This document shows, one piece after another, positions 10,361 through 23,103 of a DNA stretch of 64,000 bases. The notes under the pieces were generated by a model. The model made no database searches, was not told where the DNA came from, and worked only from the letters and a program-made list of their open reading frames with translations. Source of the DNA: Luteimonas salinisoli (GTDB lineage: Bacteria; Pseudomonadota; Gammaproteobacteria; Xanthomonadales; Xanthomonadaceae); assembly GCF_013425525.1 (NCBI RefSeq), contig NZ_JACCKA010000029.1, positions 1-64,000 of the forward strand, in the 5' to 3' direction. Numbering within the stretch: position 1 is the first letter of the stretch; each line of letters begins with the position of its first letter. The position numbers and the translations under genes were made by a program.

Positions 10361-10498
10361 CCGCAAGGTATAGCCAGCGCCCGAAGCGGCCGTCAACTCG
10401 CCGCGGCGGCACGGTTCGCCGGCGTTCACCGCCGCGGCGCGCGACGCGCTGCCTATACTTGCCTTGGGCGCCCGCCGGCGCCGCGGTGGAGCGCAACC

Positions 10499-11080
10499 AT
10501 GTCCGAGGCCCATCTGTTCGCGATCGGCGTGCTGCTGGCGTGGCTGGCCGGGATCCGCGTCTACCTCACCGTGTTCGGGGTCGGCCTGGCCGGGGCGTTC
10601 GGATGGCTGGAACTGCCACAGGCGCTGCAGGCGACCGCGTCCCCATGGGTGCTCGGGGTGTCGGGGATCCTGGCGGTGACGGAGTTCTTCGCCGACAAGA
10701 TCCCGGGGGTCGACTCGGCCTGGGACCTGCTGCAGACGCTGGCGCGGGTGCCGGCCGGGGCGTTCCTGGCGGCCGCGGCGCTGTCGCCGGACGGCGAACT
10801 CGGCACCGGGATGCTGGCCACCGGCGCCGGCGTGGCGCTGACCAGTCACCTGCTCAAGTCCGGCACCCGGGCGCTGCTCAACACCTCGCCGGAACCGCTC
10901 AGCAACTGGACCGCATCGGCTGGCGAGGACGCGGTGGTGGTCGGGGCGCTGGCGCTGGCCTTCATCCACCCGTGGCTGGCGCTGGGCCTGGTGGCGTCGG
11001 TGGCGCTGCTGGTCGTCGCGGGCTTCTGGTGGCTGTGGCGCCGCCTGTTCAGGCGCGCGCCTCGCCCCCGCCCCGGCTGA
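10499..11080 (+). CDS. DUF4126 family membrane protein
   Basis: Hydrophobic protein of 193 residues with about five membrane helices, a FFADKIPGVDSAWD motif after the second, and a Gly/Ala-rich middle segment ending in SHLLKSGTRALLN; these features match DUF4126. A TATACT -10 hexamer lies at 10454-10459, about 40 bases before the ATG. Role unknown; some family members lie near transport or envelope genes. Transcribed away from DUF6776. Confidence 0.75.
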   Translation: MSEAHLFAIGVLLAWLAGIRVYLTVFGVGLAGAFGWLELPQALQATASPWVLGVSGILAVTEFFADKIPGVDSAWDLLQTLARVPAGAFLAAAALSPDGELGTGMLATGAGVALTSHLLKSGTRALLNTSPEPLSNWTASAGEDAVVVGALALAFIHPWLALGLVASVALLVVAGFWWLWRRLFRRAPRPRPG

Positions 11081-11135
11081 ATGCGCCTGCGTCCGATTGC
11101 GGCGCGGCGCACGGAAGGACGCCATCGCCTTGGCG

Positions 11136-11141
11136 CATAAT
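11136..11141 (+). promoter_or_regulatory. -10 element upstream of the REC-GGDEF-EAL operon
   Basis: CATAAT lies 32 bases before the GTG start at 11174, in a short non-coding gap. No clear -35 box. If this is the promoter, it supports the GTG start. Confidence 0.35.
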
Positions 11142-11173
11142 CGGCGGTTCCGCAGCGATCAGGTGCCCGTCGC

Positions 11174-13135
11174 GTGCCAGCCTCGAATTCCCGCGAAGGC
11201 GCCGCCCCGGCCGGGCCCGGCGCCGCCAGTGCAACCACGGCGACCGCCGGTCGCCGACGGCAGTTGCCTGCGCCCCCCGATGGCGGCACAGTCGCAGGGA
11301 TGGGGAAGGCTGACGATCCGCGGCGCGCCGAGTTTCCACCGGCGCAGTACTGGCGACGCTGGGGAGCGGATGCGCCGCCTCCGGTGCTGCCCGCCGACGA
11401 CGATGTCGACGCGCTGGACGAGGCGCGGGCGCTCGCCGCGACGGCGCGGGCGCCCGCGGCCGCCGCCGGCGAGCCGCCGTACCGCGTGCTGATCGTCGAG
11501 GACGACCGCAGCCAGGCGCTGTTCGCGCAGAGCGTGCTGCACGGCGCGGGCATGGAGGCGCACGCGGTCTCGGATGCCGCACAGGTGATGGCGGCGCTGG
11601 AAGCGTTCTCCCCCGATCTGGTGCTGATGGACCTGCACATGCCGGGCATGGACGGCGCGGAACTGACCGACATGATCCGCGGCCATGCCACCTACGCGCA
11701 TCTGCCGATCGTGTTCCTGACCGGCGATCCCGACCCGGAACGCCAGTTCGAGGTGCTGGAGATCGGCGCCGACGACTTCCTCAGCAAGCCGGTGCGCCCG
11801 CGCCACCTGGTGGCGGCGGTCGAGAACCGCATCAAGCGCGCGCGCCAGCTGCGCCTGCAGCGCCAGATCGAACCGCTGCCGCCGACCGGCGGGCTGCAGA
11901 CCCGCAACGCCATGCTGCAGCGGCTTGCCGCCGCGGTGCCCGGCGACGACGACGCGGGCGCCGACGGCGCGCTGTTCATGCTCGAGATCGACGGCGTCGG
12001 CGCGCTGCGCGACCGCATCGGCTACGCGGCGCTGGAAGCCGTGCTCACCGAGGCCGGACGGCGGGTGGCCGAGCTGGCGGACGGGTACCAGGCGGCGCGG
12101 CTCAACGACAACACCTTCCTGATCCACGCCGCGCAGGCGCCCGGCGACATGGTCGAATGGGCGCGCGGCCTGCGCGACGGGCTCGGGCGCCATACCTTCG
12201 ACGTCGGCGGCGAGCCGCTGCGGCTGCGGGTGCGGGTCGGCTGCACCGCGCTCGGGCACGGTTTCCCCGATGCCGGCAGCGCGATGTCGGCCGCCGAGCA
12301 GGCGCTGCGCGCCTCGCGCGCCGACCCGATCGGCATCGCCGCCTACCAGCCGCCGGCCAGCGAGGAGGTCGCGGCGGGCAGCGGGATGGCCGAGATGATC
12401 GCCGACGCCCTGGCCAACGACCGCCTGGAACTGGCCTACCAGCCGATCGTCGCCGTCGCCGGCGGCGAGGAGGCGCAGTACCAGACGCTGCTGCGGCTGC
12501 GCGACGCCGAGGGCGAGCTGCACACCGCCGGGCAGATCCTGCCGGTCGCCGAGTCGGCGGGGCTGCTGCACGAGATCGACCGCCGGGTGCTGGAGCTGGC
12601 GCTGGCGCTGCTGGAGCGGCAGCAGTCGCGTGGGGTGCCGGTGCGTCTGTTCGTTTCGCAGTCGCCCCGCAGCCTGGCCCGCGACGGCCATGCCGCGTGG
12701 CTGCTGTCGGCCCTGGAAACGCAGCGCATCGACGGTTCCTGCCTGGTGGTGGACGTGCGCCAGAACGACGCGCTGGTGCACGCGGTATCGCTGCAGGAGT
12801 TCTGTTCGGAGATGGTGCCGGCCGGGGTGCAGCTGTGCCTGAGCCAGTACCGGCCCGGCGAGGACATCAACCCGCTGATCGCCCAGCTGCCGCTGAGCTT
12901 CGTGCGCCTGGCCGCGGATTTTTCCAGCCGGCTCGGCGAGAACGCGGTGCGCGACGAGATGCGCGACGCCATCGAGCGCGCGCACCGCCTCGGCATGCAG
13001 GTCATCGGCCAGCAGGTCGAGGACCCGCAGGCCGCCGCCACGCTGTGGATGAGCGGGATCGACTACATCCAGGGCAACCTGGTGCAGCAGGTCGCCGGCG
13101 ACCTGGACTTCGACTTCCACCATTCGGTGCTCTAG
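11174..13135 (+). CDS. Response regulator with degenerate GGDEF and degenerate EAL domains
   Basis: Product of 653 residues from GTG 11174; ATG 11300 (residue 43) is an alternative, since the first 100 residues are low-complexity. The receiver domain (about 103-220) is intact: Glu109/Asp110/Asp111, phospho-acceptor Asp153, Thr183, Lys205. The following GGDEF-like region lacks a GGDEF motif (ARLNDNTF instead). The EAL-like domain (about 405-640) reads QTL at 437-439 instead of EAL, has Gln613 where the catalytic Glu of the AEGVE loop belongs, and has lost the DDFGTG loop. The family predicts a c-di-GMP phosphodiesterase, but these losses predict a catalytically dead receptor or scaffold, as with FimX. 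Four bases separate it from the hybrid kinase, its probable phosphodonor partner. Confidence 0.85.
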   Translation: MPASNSREGAAPAGPGAASATTATAGRRRQLPAPPDGGTVAGMGKADDPRRAEFPPAQYWRRWGADAPPPVLPADDDVDALDEARALAATARAPAAAAGEPPYRVLIVEDDRSQALFAQSVLHGAGMEAHAVSDAAQVMAALEAFSPDLVLMDLHMPGMDGAELTDMIRGHATYAHLPIVFLTGDPDPERQFEVLEIGADDFLSKPVRPRHLVAAVENRIKRARQLRLQRQIEPLPPTGGLQTRNAMLQRLAAAVPGDDDAGADGALFMLEIDGVGALRDRIGYAALEAVLTEAGRRVAELADGYQAARLNDNTFLIHAAQAPGDMVEWARGLRDGLGRHTFDVGGEPLRLRVRVGCTALGHGFPDAGSAMSAAEQALRASRADPIGIAAYQPPASEEVAAGSGMAEMIADALANDRLELAYQPIVAVAGGEEAQYQTLLRLRDAEGELHTAGQILPVAESAGLLHEIDRRVLELALALLERQQSRGVPVRLFVSQSPRSLARDGHAAWLLSALETQRIDGSCLVVDVRQNDALVHAVSLQEFCSEMVPAGVQLCLSQYRPGEDINPLIAQLPLSFVRLAADFSSRLGENAVRDEMRDAIERAHRLGMQVIGQQVEDPQAAATLWMSGIDYIQGNLVQQVAGDLDFDFHHSVL

Positions 13136-13139
13136 CGCG

Positions 13140-16286
<3,147 letters not shown>

Positions 16287-16327
16287 GTGCCCGGCCGCTC
16301 GTGCAGACGGCGGACGACACCGCTCCT

Positions 16328-16461
16328 GTAGGAGCGCGCCATGCGCGCGAAAGCCGGCGCGGGTGGCCACGCCCGGGATCACCGCCACCCGACCGGAGCC
16401 TCCCGCGGCCATGGGTCGCTCCTACGGGGTTCGGCCGCTCCTGCGGGGTTCGGACACCCGA
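16328..16461 (+). repeat. REP-type palindromic repeat, GTAGGAGC family
   Basis: GTAGGAGCGCGCC... at 16328 and its reverse counterpart ...GGTCGCTCCTAC ending at 16425 form a long imperfect inverted pair. They are followed by a partial copy (GGCCGCTCCTGCGGGG) to about 16461. It lies between the convergent hybrid kinase and bfr genes. The same family recurs at about 18.9, 33.6 and 44.1 kb. The gap 16287-16521 otherwise holds nothing recognisable. Confidence 0.75.
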
Positions 16462-16521
16462 TCGGGCTCGGCCACCCCTACGCGGCCGAGGGCCGCGTCC
16501 GCCGCATCCGCAGCACGCGGC

Positions 16522-17001
16522 TCAGTCGTCGTGACCGTCCATGCCGCTCTGCAGATAGTTCTGCTCGCCGACCCGGCTGAACAGCTCGAGCTGCGTCTCG
16601 ATCCAGTCCACGTGCTCCTCTTCCGACTCGAGGATGTCGGCGAACAGCTTGCGGCTCACGTAGTCCTGCACCTGCTCGCAATGCGCGATCGCCTCGCGCA
16701 GCAGCGGAATGCCTTCCAGTTCGAGCGCGAGGTCGCATTCGAGGACCTCCCGCGGGCCCTCGCCGATCTTCAGCTTGCCCAGCGCCTGGAAGTTGGGCAG
16801 CCCCTCGAGGAACAGGATGCGCTCGGACAGCAGGTCCGCATGCTTCATCTCGTCGATCGATTCCTCGTACTCGTGCTTGGCCAGCGCCAGCAGCCCCCAG
16901 TTCTTCAGCATCTTGGCGTGCAGGAAGTACTGGTTGATCGCGGTCAGCTCGTTGTAGAGCGCCTTGTTGAGGTATTCGATGACCTTGGCGTCGCCTTTCA
17001 T
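16522..17001 (-). CDS. bfr: Bacterioferritin
   Basis: 24-mer haem-containing iron store. The 159-residue protein has all ferroxidase ligands in register (Glu18, Glu51, His54, Glu94, Glu127, His130) and the haem ligand Met52 in IDEMKHAD, so it is a true bacterioferritin rather than ferritin. On its strand a GGAG ribosome-binding site precedes ATG 17001. bfd lies about 150 bases upstream on the same strand, giving the usual store/release pair. Confidence 0.96.
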   Translation of the reverse strand: MKGDAKVIEYLNKALYNELTAINQYFLHAKMLKNWGLLALAKHEYEESIDEMKHADLLSERILFLEGLPNFQALGKLKIGEGPREVLECDLALELEGIPLLREAIAHCEQVQDYVSRKLFADILESEEEHVDWIETQLELFSRVGEQNYLQSGMDGHDD

Positions 17002-17148
17002 GGCCGTCTCCGTAAACTGGATCGACCCATACTCTAGCGCCGGCGCAAAGCCCGTGACGGAACGCGAATCGTGCGCATTTTCCCGCCGCGGGCGGCGACT
17101 GGATCCGGCCGACGGATCCGGCGGGTCCGCAGAACGTCGCCGCCGGGA

Positions 17149-17367
17149 TCAGGCCGCGCGCGCCACCGCGAGCACGGGCAGATCCAGGCCTGGCGACGCC
17201 GGCGCAGGCTGCGCGCGCTGGAGCACTTCGGTGGCGGTCTCCACGCAACTGCCGCAGCAGGCGCCCACGCCGGTGCGCATGGTCAGCTCGGGCAGGCTGG
17301 AGCAGCCCGCGGCTGCGGCCTTGCGGATATCGCTCTCGGTGATGCCGTTGCAGAGGCAGACGTACAC
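17149..17367 (-). CDS. bfd: Bacterioferritin-associated ferredoxin
   Basis: Small [2Fe-2S] protein of 72 residues that reduces and mobilises iron from bacterioferritin. It contains the four ligand cysteines: Cys4 and Cys6 in YVCLCNGI, and Cys38 and Cys41 in GACCGSC (Cys37 is an extra Cys). The start is GTG 17367, directly before the conserved Tyr-Val-Cys; no ATG fits. The C-terminal about 20 residues (Pro/Ala-rich) are unlike the core and poorly conserved. A Fur-like operator lies 45 bases upstream, so iron starvation should induce it, opposite to bfr. Confidence 0.9.
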   Translation of the reverse strand: MYVCLCNGITESDIRKAAAAGCSSLPELTMRTGVGACCGSCVETATEVLQRAQPAPASPGLDLPVLAVARAA

Positions 17368-17411
17368 GGTGGACCGGCGTGTCGGGCGTGGGAAGCCATT
17401 GCGCCAGAAAC

Positions 17412-17430
17412 GCGAATGATTGTCAATTAA
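17412..17430 (-). promoter_or_regulatory. Fur-box-like operator upstream of bfd
   Basis: On the bfd strand this 19-base site contains an exact AATCATT half and matches the 19-base Fur consensus at about 12 positions. It is the most AT-rich short stretch in the neighbourhood and sits where a bfd promoter would be. Inference from pattern only. Confidence 0.45.
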
Positions 17431-17453
17431 CAGGCGCGCTGGTGCGGGCCGGG

Positions 17454-18062
17454 TCAGCTGTGGCCGCGATCGCCGAGTTTTCCGCTGACCCCATCGGGTC
17501 CGCCACGGCCGCGGCCGCGGGGCCGCTGCCGCCGCGGGCCGTGGCGTTGCGGATCGATCTTGACGAAGGGGACCGCCTGCGGGCCCGCCACCTGCCGCGC
17601 GAACGGCGCCAGGTGGCGCAGCGCGTTGGCATAGACGCCGCGCTTGAAGGTCACCACGTGGTCCAGCGGGTACCAGAAGTCGACCCAGCGCCAGTGGTCG
17701 AACTCCGGCTTTTCGGTCAGGTCCAGGCGCAGGTCGCCGTCGTCGCCGGTGAACTGGAGCAGGAACCACACCTGTTTCTGGCCGATGCAGACCAGCCGGT
17801 CGCTGCGCCGGATCGCGCGCTGCGGCAGCCGGTAGCGCAGCCATCCCGGGGTCACGCCGAGCACGGCGACGTGCCCGGGCTGCAGGCCGGTTTCCTCGTT
17901 GAGCTCGCGGTACATGGCCTCGAGCGGGGTCTCGTCGGTGTTCATCCCGCCCTGGGGGAACTGCCACCCGTCATGGCGCACCCGCCGGGCCCAGAACACC
18001 CGCCCGTCGGGATGCATCAATACGATGCCGACATTCGGCCGATAGCCGTCCGGATCGATCAC
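17454..18062 (-). CDS. rppH: RNA pyrophosphohydrolase RppH
   Basis: Removes pyrophosphate from the 5' end of mRNA and so triggers RNase E decay. It is 202 residues from GTG 18062, the codon just before Ile-Asp-Pro-Asp-Gly-Tyr-Arg-Pro-Asn, the standard RppH N-terminus; a GGAG box lies about 8 bases upstream. An ATG further upstream would add 20 unusual residues. The Nudix box runs from [13 protein letters not shown] to RELNEETGL, and [17 protein letters not shown] is typical. The C-terminal 35 residues are Arg/Gly/Pro-rich and probably disordered. Confidence 0.94.
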   Translation of the reverse strand: MIDPDGYRPNVGIVLMHPDGRVFWARRVRHDGWQFPQGGMNTDETPLEAMYRELNEETGLQPGHVAVLGVTPGWLRYRLPQRAIRRSDRLVCIGQKQVWFLLQFTGDDGDLRLDLTEKPEFDHWRWVDFWYPLDHVVTFKRGVYANALRHLAPFARQVAGPQAVPFVKIDPQRHGPRRQRPRGRGRGGPDGVSGKLGDRGHS

Positions 18063-18199
18063 GATGCGGACTCCGGAAATTTCACTGCGTTCGACTCTGC
18101 CACGGCGGGGGGGAACCGACAAGCGCGCCCGGTCGACGTTGACGCCGGAGCCGCCTGCATGGACAATTCGCGGTTCGCCGCGCCGCCAGCGCGGCCCGT

Positions 18200-18276
18200 G
18201 GCTATGTAGCTCAGCCGGTTAGAGCACAGCACTCATAATGCTGGGGTCGGTGGTTCGAGTCCACCCATAGCCACCA
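18200..18276 (+). tRNA. tRNA-Met (CAT), elongator
   Basis: A 77-base cloverleaf: the acceptor GGCTATG (18200-18206) pairs with CATAGCC (18266-18272), the anticodon loop CTCATAA contains CAT, the T-loop is GGTTCGAGTCC, and CCA is encoded at 18274-18276. The GGC...GCC acceptor ends and the overall similarity to E. coli metT-type tRNA point to the elongator rather than the initiator. No integrase or duplicated 3' end is seen next to it. Confidence 0.95.
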
Positions 18277-18417
18277 TCGCTTCGCCGTCCGCCGCACGGC
18301 GCATCCCCTGCCCACCCGATCCGGTCGACTCCGCCGCAGCCAGCGCCCGCTTCGCCCGCTGCGGCAACGTCGCTGTGCGGCCACGACGGCCACCGGGTTT
18401 TCCGCCATCATCCCGCC

Positions 18418-18774
18418 ATGGACATCTTCAAGGTCTTCACCATCGAGGCGGCCCACCGGCTGCCGAACGTGCCTGCCGGCCACAAGTGCGCGCGGCTGCA
18501 CGGTCATTCGTTCCGGATCGAGATCCACGTCTCCGGCGAGCCCGGGCCCGAAACCGGCTGGGTGATGGACTTCGCCGAACTCAAGGCGGCGTTCCGGCCA
18601 CTGTACGAGCAGCTGGACCACCACTACCTCAACGAGATCGAGGGATTGGAGAATCCGACCAGCGAGCGCCTGGCGACGTGGATCTGGCAACGGCTGCGCC
18701 CCGCCCTGCCGGAGTTGAGCGAAGTGGTGGTGCACGAGACCTGCACCTCCGGTTGTCGTTACCGGGGGGCGTGA
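18418..18774 (+). CDS. queD: 6-carboxytetrahydropterin synthase QueD
   Basis: First pterin-like step toward queuosine, converting dihydroneopterin triphosphate to 6-carboxytetrahydropterin. At 118 residues it has the three zinc histidines (His13 in AAHRL, His28 and His30 in LHGHSF), catalytic Cys24 in HKCARLHG, and the C-terminal ETCTSGC with a conserved Glu. No other queuosine gene is adjacent. A weak CATCAT hexamer (18406-18411) lies 6 bases before the ATG and no ribosome-binding site is seen, so the message may be leaderless. Confidence 0.93.
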   Translation: MDIFKVFTIEAAHRLPNVPAGHKCARLHGHSFRIEIHVSGEPGPETGWVMDFAELKAAFRPLYEQLDHHYLNEIEGLENPTSERLATWIWQRLRPALPELSEVVVHETCTSGCRYRGA

Positions 18775-19010
18775 GGCGGGCCGGCGCAGGTCGGCCGGCG
18801 CCGGACATCGGAGTCCGTGCTCGGCAGGAACGCGATCCGCGCAGACCGCGCCATCGGGAATTACCGCCACACCTGCCGGAATCACCCGCTGCCTTCGCGG
18901 CCACGGGCCGCTCCTACCGGGGATTGGGTGCTGCAGAAGTCCAGCGATCGACGCCAAGTCGCTGATTTCAAAGAAACCTGAATCAGCAACAGCCACTTGT
19001 CGGCAGAATG
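18775..19010. other. Intergenic region with a solo REP arm
   Basis: About 235 bases without a coding pattern. At 18895-18920 there is a single arm of the GTAGGAGC repeat family (CGCGGCCACGGGCCGCTCCTAC on the + strand runs to 18916) without its partner. A GC-rich imperfect hairpin follows queD at about 18778-18805 but has no T-run, so it is a poor terminator. Nothing else is recognisable. Confidence 0.5.
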
Positions 19011-19042
19011 TTGCAATGCAGCAAATGAAGGATTATGCTGCA
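19011..19042 (+). promoter_or_regulatory. Phasin promoter with overlapping inverted repeats
   Basis: TTGCAA (19011-19016) and TATGCT (19034-19039) are spaced by exactly 17 bases, a good sigma-70 pair. TGCAGCA (19017-19023) and TGCTGCA (19036-19042) form a 7-base inverted repeat over the spacer and -10, and TTGC-N6-GCAA (19011-19024) covers the -35. A repressor bound here would block RNA polymerase; a PhaR-type polymer-sensing repressor is a natural candidate, by inference only. Confidence 0.55.
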
Positions 19043-19092
19043 TCGCACAACTCCGGCAATCCCTGCCGGTCCCCCCAAAGCAGGAATCCGCC

Positions 19093-19482
19093 ATGTATCA
19101 GTTCAACGAGCAGTTCAGCACCGCCACCCGCCAGTTCGCCGACACCGCCGCCCAGGTCAACCAGCTGGCCCTGGAGAACGCCGAGAAGGTGTTCGGCCTG
19201 CAGATGAGCATCCTCGAGCAGAACGCCAATGCCGCCTTCGCCTTCCTGGGCGAGGTTGCCGAGGTCCGCGACCTCGACGGCTACAAGGCCGTGCTGCCGA
19301 AGGGCGTGCAGGTCGCGCGCGAGAACATCGAGCGCAGCATCAACGCCGGACAGGAAGCCTTCGCGCGCACCGTCAAGACCAACGAGGCGATCGCGCAGAT
19401 CTCCAAGGGTCAGTTCGAGGCCGCCACCGAGCAGGCCCGCGAAGCCGCCACCAAGGCGACCAAGGCCGGCCGCAAGGCCTGA
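19093..19482 (+). CDS. Phasin family protein
   Basis: 129-residue amphipathic helical protein that would coat polyhydroxyalkanoate granules. It begins MYQFNEQFSTATRQFADTAA, a typical phasin start, contains heptad-like Ala/Gln/Glu/Val patterns throughout, and ends in an Ala/Lys-rich tail (AATKATKAGRKA) as phasins often do. ATG 19093 follows an AGGA ribosome-binding site and a strong promoter, and a classical terminator closes the unit, so it is monocistronic. No PHA synthase is in this window. Confidence 0.88.
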   Translation: MYQFNEQFSTATRQFADTAAQVNQLALENAEKVFGLQMSILEQNANAAFAFLGEVAEVRDLDGYKAVLPKGVQVARENIERSINAGQEAFARTVKTNEAIAQISKGQFEAATEQAREAATKATKAGRKA

Positions 19483-19556
19483 GCCACCCGGTTCGCACCG
19501 GAACTTCAGCGCAGCGCCGCCTCCTTCCTCTCCGGGAGGCGGATTGCCTGAAACCG

Positions 19557-19588
19557 AAACCCGGCCGCGCAAGCGGCCGGGTTTTTTT
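19557..19588 (+). terminator. Rho-independent terminator of the phasin gene
   Basis: An 8-base perfect stem (CCGGCCGC / GCGGCCGG, 19561-19580) with a GCAA tetraloop is flanked by AAAC and GTTTTTTT, the best intrinsic terminator in the window. Confidence 0.92.
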
Positions 19589-19872
19589 GTGTGGCCGGAA
19601 TGCGCGGCAGCGGCCGCTCTGCCGGCCCACGGAATCGCGGCCGGCCTCGCGTGAACCAGCGACCATCCCTGCCCGGACGCGCCGTACGGGTGCCGCATGC
19701 CCGGTCGACGCATGTTCTCCGCGCCGCTGAGCGTCTTCTCCCCGGCGTCCCCGCGCCGCTCCACGTGCGCAGCGACGCGGATCACGGCCCCATGGCGCGC
19801 CGGCTTCACGCATCGCCACGATGCGGCGATGCAAGGTGTCCACTGAGCAACCGCGCGCTATGCTCGAATGAG
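19589..19872. other. Non-coding region before the nap operon
   Basis: No reading frame here shows coding-type base bias. A TATGCT hexamer at 19859-19864 lies 8 bases before the napE ATG and is the only promoter-like element; no FNR/NNR-type TTGAT-N4-ATCAA palindrome is visible. Confidence 0.4.
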
Positions 19873-20070
19873 ATGCAGATGCCGGCACCGACCCCGCTGA
19901 GCGAGACGGAGATCCAGGCGCAGGCCGCGCCGGGGGTCAGGCGGCGCGAACTGCAGGTGTTTCTGTTCCTCACCGTGGTGCTGTTCCCGCTGCTGTCGGT
20001 GCTGCTGGTCTCCGGGTTCGGCTTCGCGGTGTGGATCTGGCAGATGATCTTCGGGCCTCCGGGCAGCTGA
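19873..20070 (+). CDS. napE: NapE, small membrane protein of the periplasmic nitrate reductase operon
   Basis: 65 residues with one membrane helix (about residues 28-58, FLFLTVVLFPLLSVLLVSGF then FAVWIWQMI), the hallmark of NapE/TorE; the N-terminal part is polar (RRRELQVF just before the helix). The exact role is unknown. It is the first gene of napE-D-A-B-C. Either ATG 19873 or ATG 19879 may start it. Confidence 0.88.
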   Translation: MQMPAPTPLSETEIQAQAAPGVRRRELQVFLFLTVVLFPLLSVLLVSGFGFAVWIWQMIFGPPGS

Positions 20071-20074
20071 GCGG

Positions 20075-20278
20075 ATGAGGCCCGGCACCGCTCCCCCGTC
20101 GACCTTCCCCGCCCCGGGCCGTCGCGCCCCGCCGGGCGGCGACGCGTCCACCGACTGCGCGCCGCGGCCGACCGGGCTGCTGCACAAGGGCGAGTCCCGC
20201 GCGCCCCGCACCGGCTGCGCGGGCAGGCGCGCTCCCGCGCTGCGGTCGCGGTCCGCCGACAGCGGGGCCCGCACATGA
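20075..20278 (+). other. GC-rich open frame between napE and napD (doubtful gene)
   Basis: An ATG 4 bases after napE opens 67 codons ending in an ATGA overlap with napD. It would encode a Pro/Arg/Gly/Ala-rich product with no recognisable domain. Third positions are GC-rich but so are second positions (about 84 percent), which is not how real genes here behave. NapF would be expected in some nap operons, but no CxxCxxxC ferredoxin motif can be found in any frame. Best regarded as spacer or a decayed gene. Confidence 0.2.
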
Positions 20279-20586
20279 GCGCACGGCGCGACGAACTGCA
20301 TATCGCCAGCCTGGTGGTGCAGCACCGCGCCGAGGCGCGCGCCGGGCTGCACGCCGCCGCGGCCGGCATCGGCGGCCTGGAGATCGCCATTCCCGGCGAC
20401 CACCGCAGCGTGCTGCTGCAGGAAAGCCCCGACACCGCCGGCCTGATGGACTGCATCGACCGGCTGCGCGCCCTGCCCGGGGTGCTCAACGTCAGCCTGG
20501 TCTACCACCATGCCGAAGCGCGGGCGCTGCTCGACCAGCCCGCCTCCACCGACAACCCCGGAGCGCCGCATGGCCACGCGTCGTGA
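20275..20586 (+). CDS. napD: NapD, chaperone for the NapA twin-arginine signal
   Basis: Cytoplasmic chaperone that binds the NapA Tat leader and holds it until cofactor insertion. 103 residues, with the family pattern [10 protein letters not shown] at the start, [11 protein letters not shown] in the middle and [14 protein letters not shown] near the end. Its last 17 bases overlap the napA start, which suggests coupled translation of chaperone and client. Confidence 0.92.
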   Translation: MSARRDELHIASLVVQHRAEARAGLHAAAAGIGGLEIAIPGDHRSVLLQESPDTAGLMDCIDRLRALPGVLNVSLVYHHAEARALLDQPASTDNPGAPHGHAS

Positions 20587-23062
20587 GTTCATCCGCACCT
20601 CAGCCGTCGCCGCCGCGGCCGCTGCCGCAGGCCTGCCCGTGGCGGCCAACCTCGCCGACGTCACCCGCGAAGGCGACGTCGCCGGCCTGAAGTGGAGCAA
20701 GGCGCCGTGCCGCTATTGCGGAACCGGCTGCGGCATCAACGTGGCGGTGCGCGGCGGCCGTGTCGTGGCCACCCACGGCGACGTGCACGCCGAGGTGAAC
20801 CGCGGGCTCAACTGCGTCAAGGGCTACTTCCTGTCGAAGATCCTGTACGGCGCCGACCGCCTGGAGACCCCGCTGCTGCGCAAGCGCGGCGGCGCGTACC
20901 ACAAGGACGGCGAGCTGACCCCGGTCGGCTGGGACGAGGCCTTCGACGTGATGGCAGCGCAGTTCAAGCGCGTGCTGAAGGAGAAGGGACCCACCGCGGT
21001 GGGCATGTTCGGCTCCGGGCAGTGGACGGTGTGGGAGGGCTATGCCGCCAACAAGCTGCTCAAGGCCGGGTTCCGCAGCAACAACATCGATCCCAACGCG
21101 CGCCACTGCATGGCCTCGGCGGTCACCGGCTTCATGCGTACCTTCGGCATGGACGAGCCGATGGGTTGCTACGACGACATCGAGGCTGCGGACGCGTTCG
21201 TGCTGTGGGGCTCGAACATGGCCGAGATGCACCCGATCCTGTGGACCCGGGTGACGGACCGGCGGCTTTCCAACCCGCACGTGCGGGTGGCGGTGATGTC
21301 CACCTTCGAGCACCGCAGCTTCGAGCTGGCCGATATTCCGATCGTCTTCAAGCCGCACTCGGACCTGGTGATCCTCAACTACATCGCCAACCACATCATC
21401 CGCAGCGGCCGGGTCAACCGCGACTTCGTCGACCGCCACACCCGCTTCCGCCAGGGCAATACCGACATCGGCTACGGGCTGCGCGCCGACCACCCGCTGG
21501 AGGTGAAAGCGAAGAACGCCGGCGACGCCAACGGCGGCACCGACATCGACCTGGACGCGTTCGCGCGCTTCGTCGCGCCCTACACCCTGGAGCGGGCGGT
21601 GGAGATGACCGGGGTCGAGCGCGACTGGCTGGTACGCCTGGCCGAGCTCTACGCCGACCCCGACACCAAGGTGATGTCGTTCTGGACCATGGGCTTCAAC
21701 CAGCACACTCGCGGCACGTGGGCCAACAACATGGTCTACAACCTGCACCTGCTGACCGGCAAGATCTCCACTCCCGGCAACAGTCCCTTCTCGCTCACCG
21801 GCCAGCCCTCGGCCTGCGGCACCGCGCGCGAGGTCGGCACCTTCAGCCATCGCCTGCCCGCGGACATGCTGGTGGCCAATCCCGAGCACCGCCACCACGC
21901 CGAGGAGATCTGGGGCGTTCCGCACGGCATCATCCAGGAGAAGCCCGGCTACCACGCGGTCGAGCAGAACCGCATGCTCAACGACGGCAAGCTCAATGCC
22001 TACTGGGTGATGGCCAACAACAACATGCAGGCGGCGGCCAACCTGCTCGGCGAGGGCTTCCCCGGCTACCGCAACCCGGAGAACTTCATCGTCGTCTCCG
22101 ATCCGTATCCCACCGTCACCGCCCAGGCGGCGGACCTGGTGCTGCCCACGGCGATGTGGGTCGAAAAGGAAGGGGCCTACGGCAACGCCGAGCGCCGCAC
22201 CCAGTTCTGGCACCAGCTGGTCAGCGCGCCGGGCCAGGCGCGCTCGGACCTGTGGCAGCTGATGGAGTTCTCGAAGCGCTTCACCACCGACGAGTGCTGG
22301 CCGGAAGAGATCCTGGCGGCCAGCCCGGAGTTCCGCGGCCGCAGCCTGTTCGAAGTGTTGTTTCGCAATGGCAAGGTCGACCGTTTCCCGGTCGAGGACA
22401 TCGAGTCCGGCTACGCCAACGACGAGGCCGCCGCCTTCGGCTTCTACCCACAGAAGGGGTTGTTCGAGGAATACGCCGAATTCGGCCGCGGCCACGCCCA
22501 CGACCTGGCGCCGTTCGACACCTACCACCGCGAGCGCGGGCTGCGCTGGCCGGTGGTGGACGGCAAGGAAACGCGCTGGCGCTACCGCGAGGGCGCGGAC
22601 CCCTACGTCACCCCGGGCACTGGCTTCGAGTTCTACGGCAACAAGGACGGGCGTGCGGTGATCTGGGCGCTGCCCTACGAGCCGCCGGCCGAGTCGCCCG
22701 ACGACGAGTACGACCTGTGGCTGGTCACCGGGCGGGTGCTGGAGCACTGGCATTCCGGATCGATGACCATGCGGATCCCCGAGCTGTACCGCAGCTTCCC
22801 CTCGGCGGTGATCTTCATGCACCCCGACGATGCCCAGGCGCGGGGGCTCAAGCGCGGCGACGAGGCGCGGATCGTGTCGCGCCGCGGCGAGATGCGCAGC
22901 CGCATCGAGACCCGCGGCCGCAACCGGATGCCGCGCGGGGTGATCTTCGTACCCTGGTTCGACGCCGCCCAGCTGATCAACAAGGTCACGCTCGACGCCA
23001 CGGACCCGATCTCCAAGCAGACCGACTTCAAGAAGTGCGCCGCGAAGGTGGTGCGCGCCTGA
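20570..23062 (+). CDS. napA: Periplasmic nitrate reductase catalytic subunit NapA
   Basis: Reduces nitrate to nitrite in the periplasm using bis-MGD molybdenum and one [4Fe-4S] cluster. 830 residues. It has a Tat signal TRREFIR at residues 3-9 followed by an Ala-rich hydrophobic stretch; the cluster ligands are Cys47, Cys50, Cys54 and Cys82, and the Mo-coordinating Cys180 is in NARHCMAS. Molybdopterin-binding segments such as [17 protein letters not shown] and the late [15 protein letters not shown] are present. It begins inside napD; napB follows after 41 bases. Electrons should arrive from NapC through NapB. Confidence 0.97.
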   Translation: MATRREFIRTSAVAAAAAAAGLPVAANLADVTREGDVAGLKWSKAPCRYCGTGCGINVAVRGGRVVATHGDVHAEVNRGLNCVKGYFLSKILYGADRLETPLLRKRGGAYHKDGELTPVGWDEAFDVMAAQFKRVLKEKGPTAVGMFGSGQWTVWEGYAANKLLKAGFRSNNIDPNARHCMASAVTGFMRTFGMDEPMGCYDDIEAADAFVLWGSNMAEMHPILWTRVTDRRLSNPHVRVAVMSTFEHRSFELADIPIVFKPHSDLVILNYIANHIIRSGRVNRDFVDRHTRFRQGNTDIGYGLRADHPLEVKAKNAGDANGGTDIDLDAFARFVAPYTLERAVEMTGVERDWLVRLAELYADPDTKVMSFWTMGFNQHTRGTWANNMVYNLHLLTGKISTPGNSPFSLTGQPSACGTAREVGTFSHRLPADMLVANPEHRHHAEEIWGVPHGIIQEKPGYHAVEQNRMLNDGKLNAYWVMANNNMQAAANLLGEGFPGYRNPENFIVVSDPYPTVTAQAADLVLPTAMWVEKEGAYGNAERRTQFWHQLVSAPGQARSDLWQLMEFSKRFTTDECWPEEILAASPEFRGRSLFEVLFRNGKVDRFPVEDIESGYANDEAAAFGFYPQKGLFEEYAEFGRGHAHDLAPFDTYHRERGLRWPVVDGKETRWRYREGADPYVTPGTGFEFYGNKDGRAVIWALPYEPPAESPDDEYDLWLVTGRVLEHWHSGSMTMRIPELYRSFPSAVIFMHPDDAQARGLKRGDEARIVSRRGEMRSRIETRGRNRMPRGVIFVPWFDAAQLINKVTLDATDPISKQTDFKKCAAKVVRA

Positions 23063-23103
23063 GGCGCGGCCCGGCCGCCGACACGAACACCCAGGAGCCC
23101 CGC

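Noticed and set aside
18200-18276. tRNA-Met as a phage or island attachment site
   Set aside because: No integrase and no second copy of the tRNA 3' end found nearby.
20075-20278. napF
   Set aside because: No CxxCxxxC cluster motifs in any frame.
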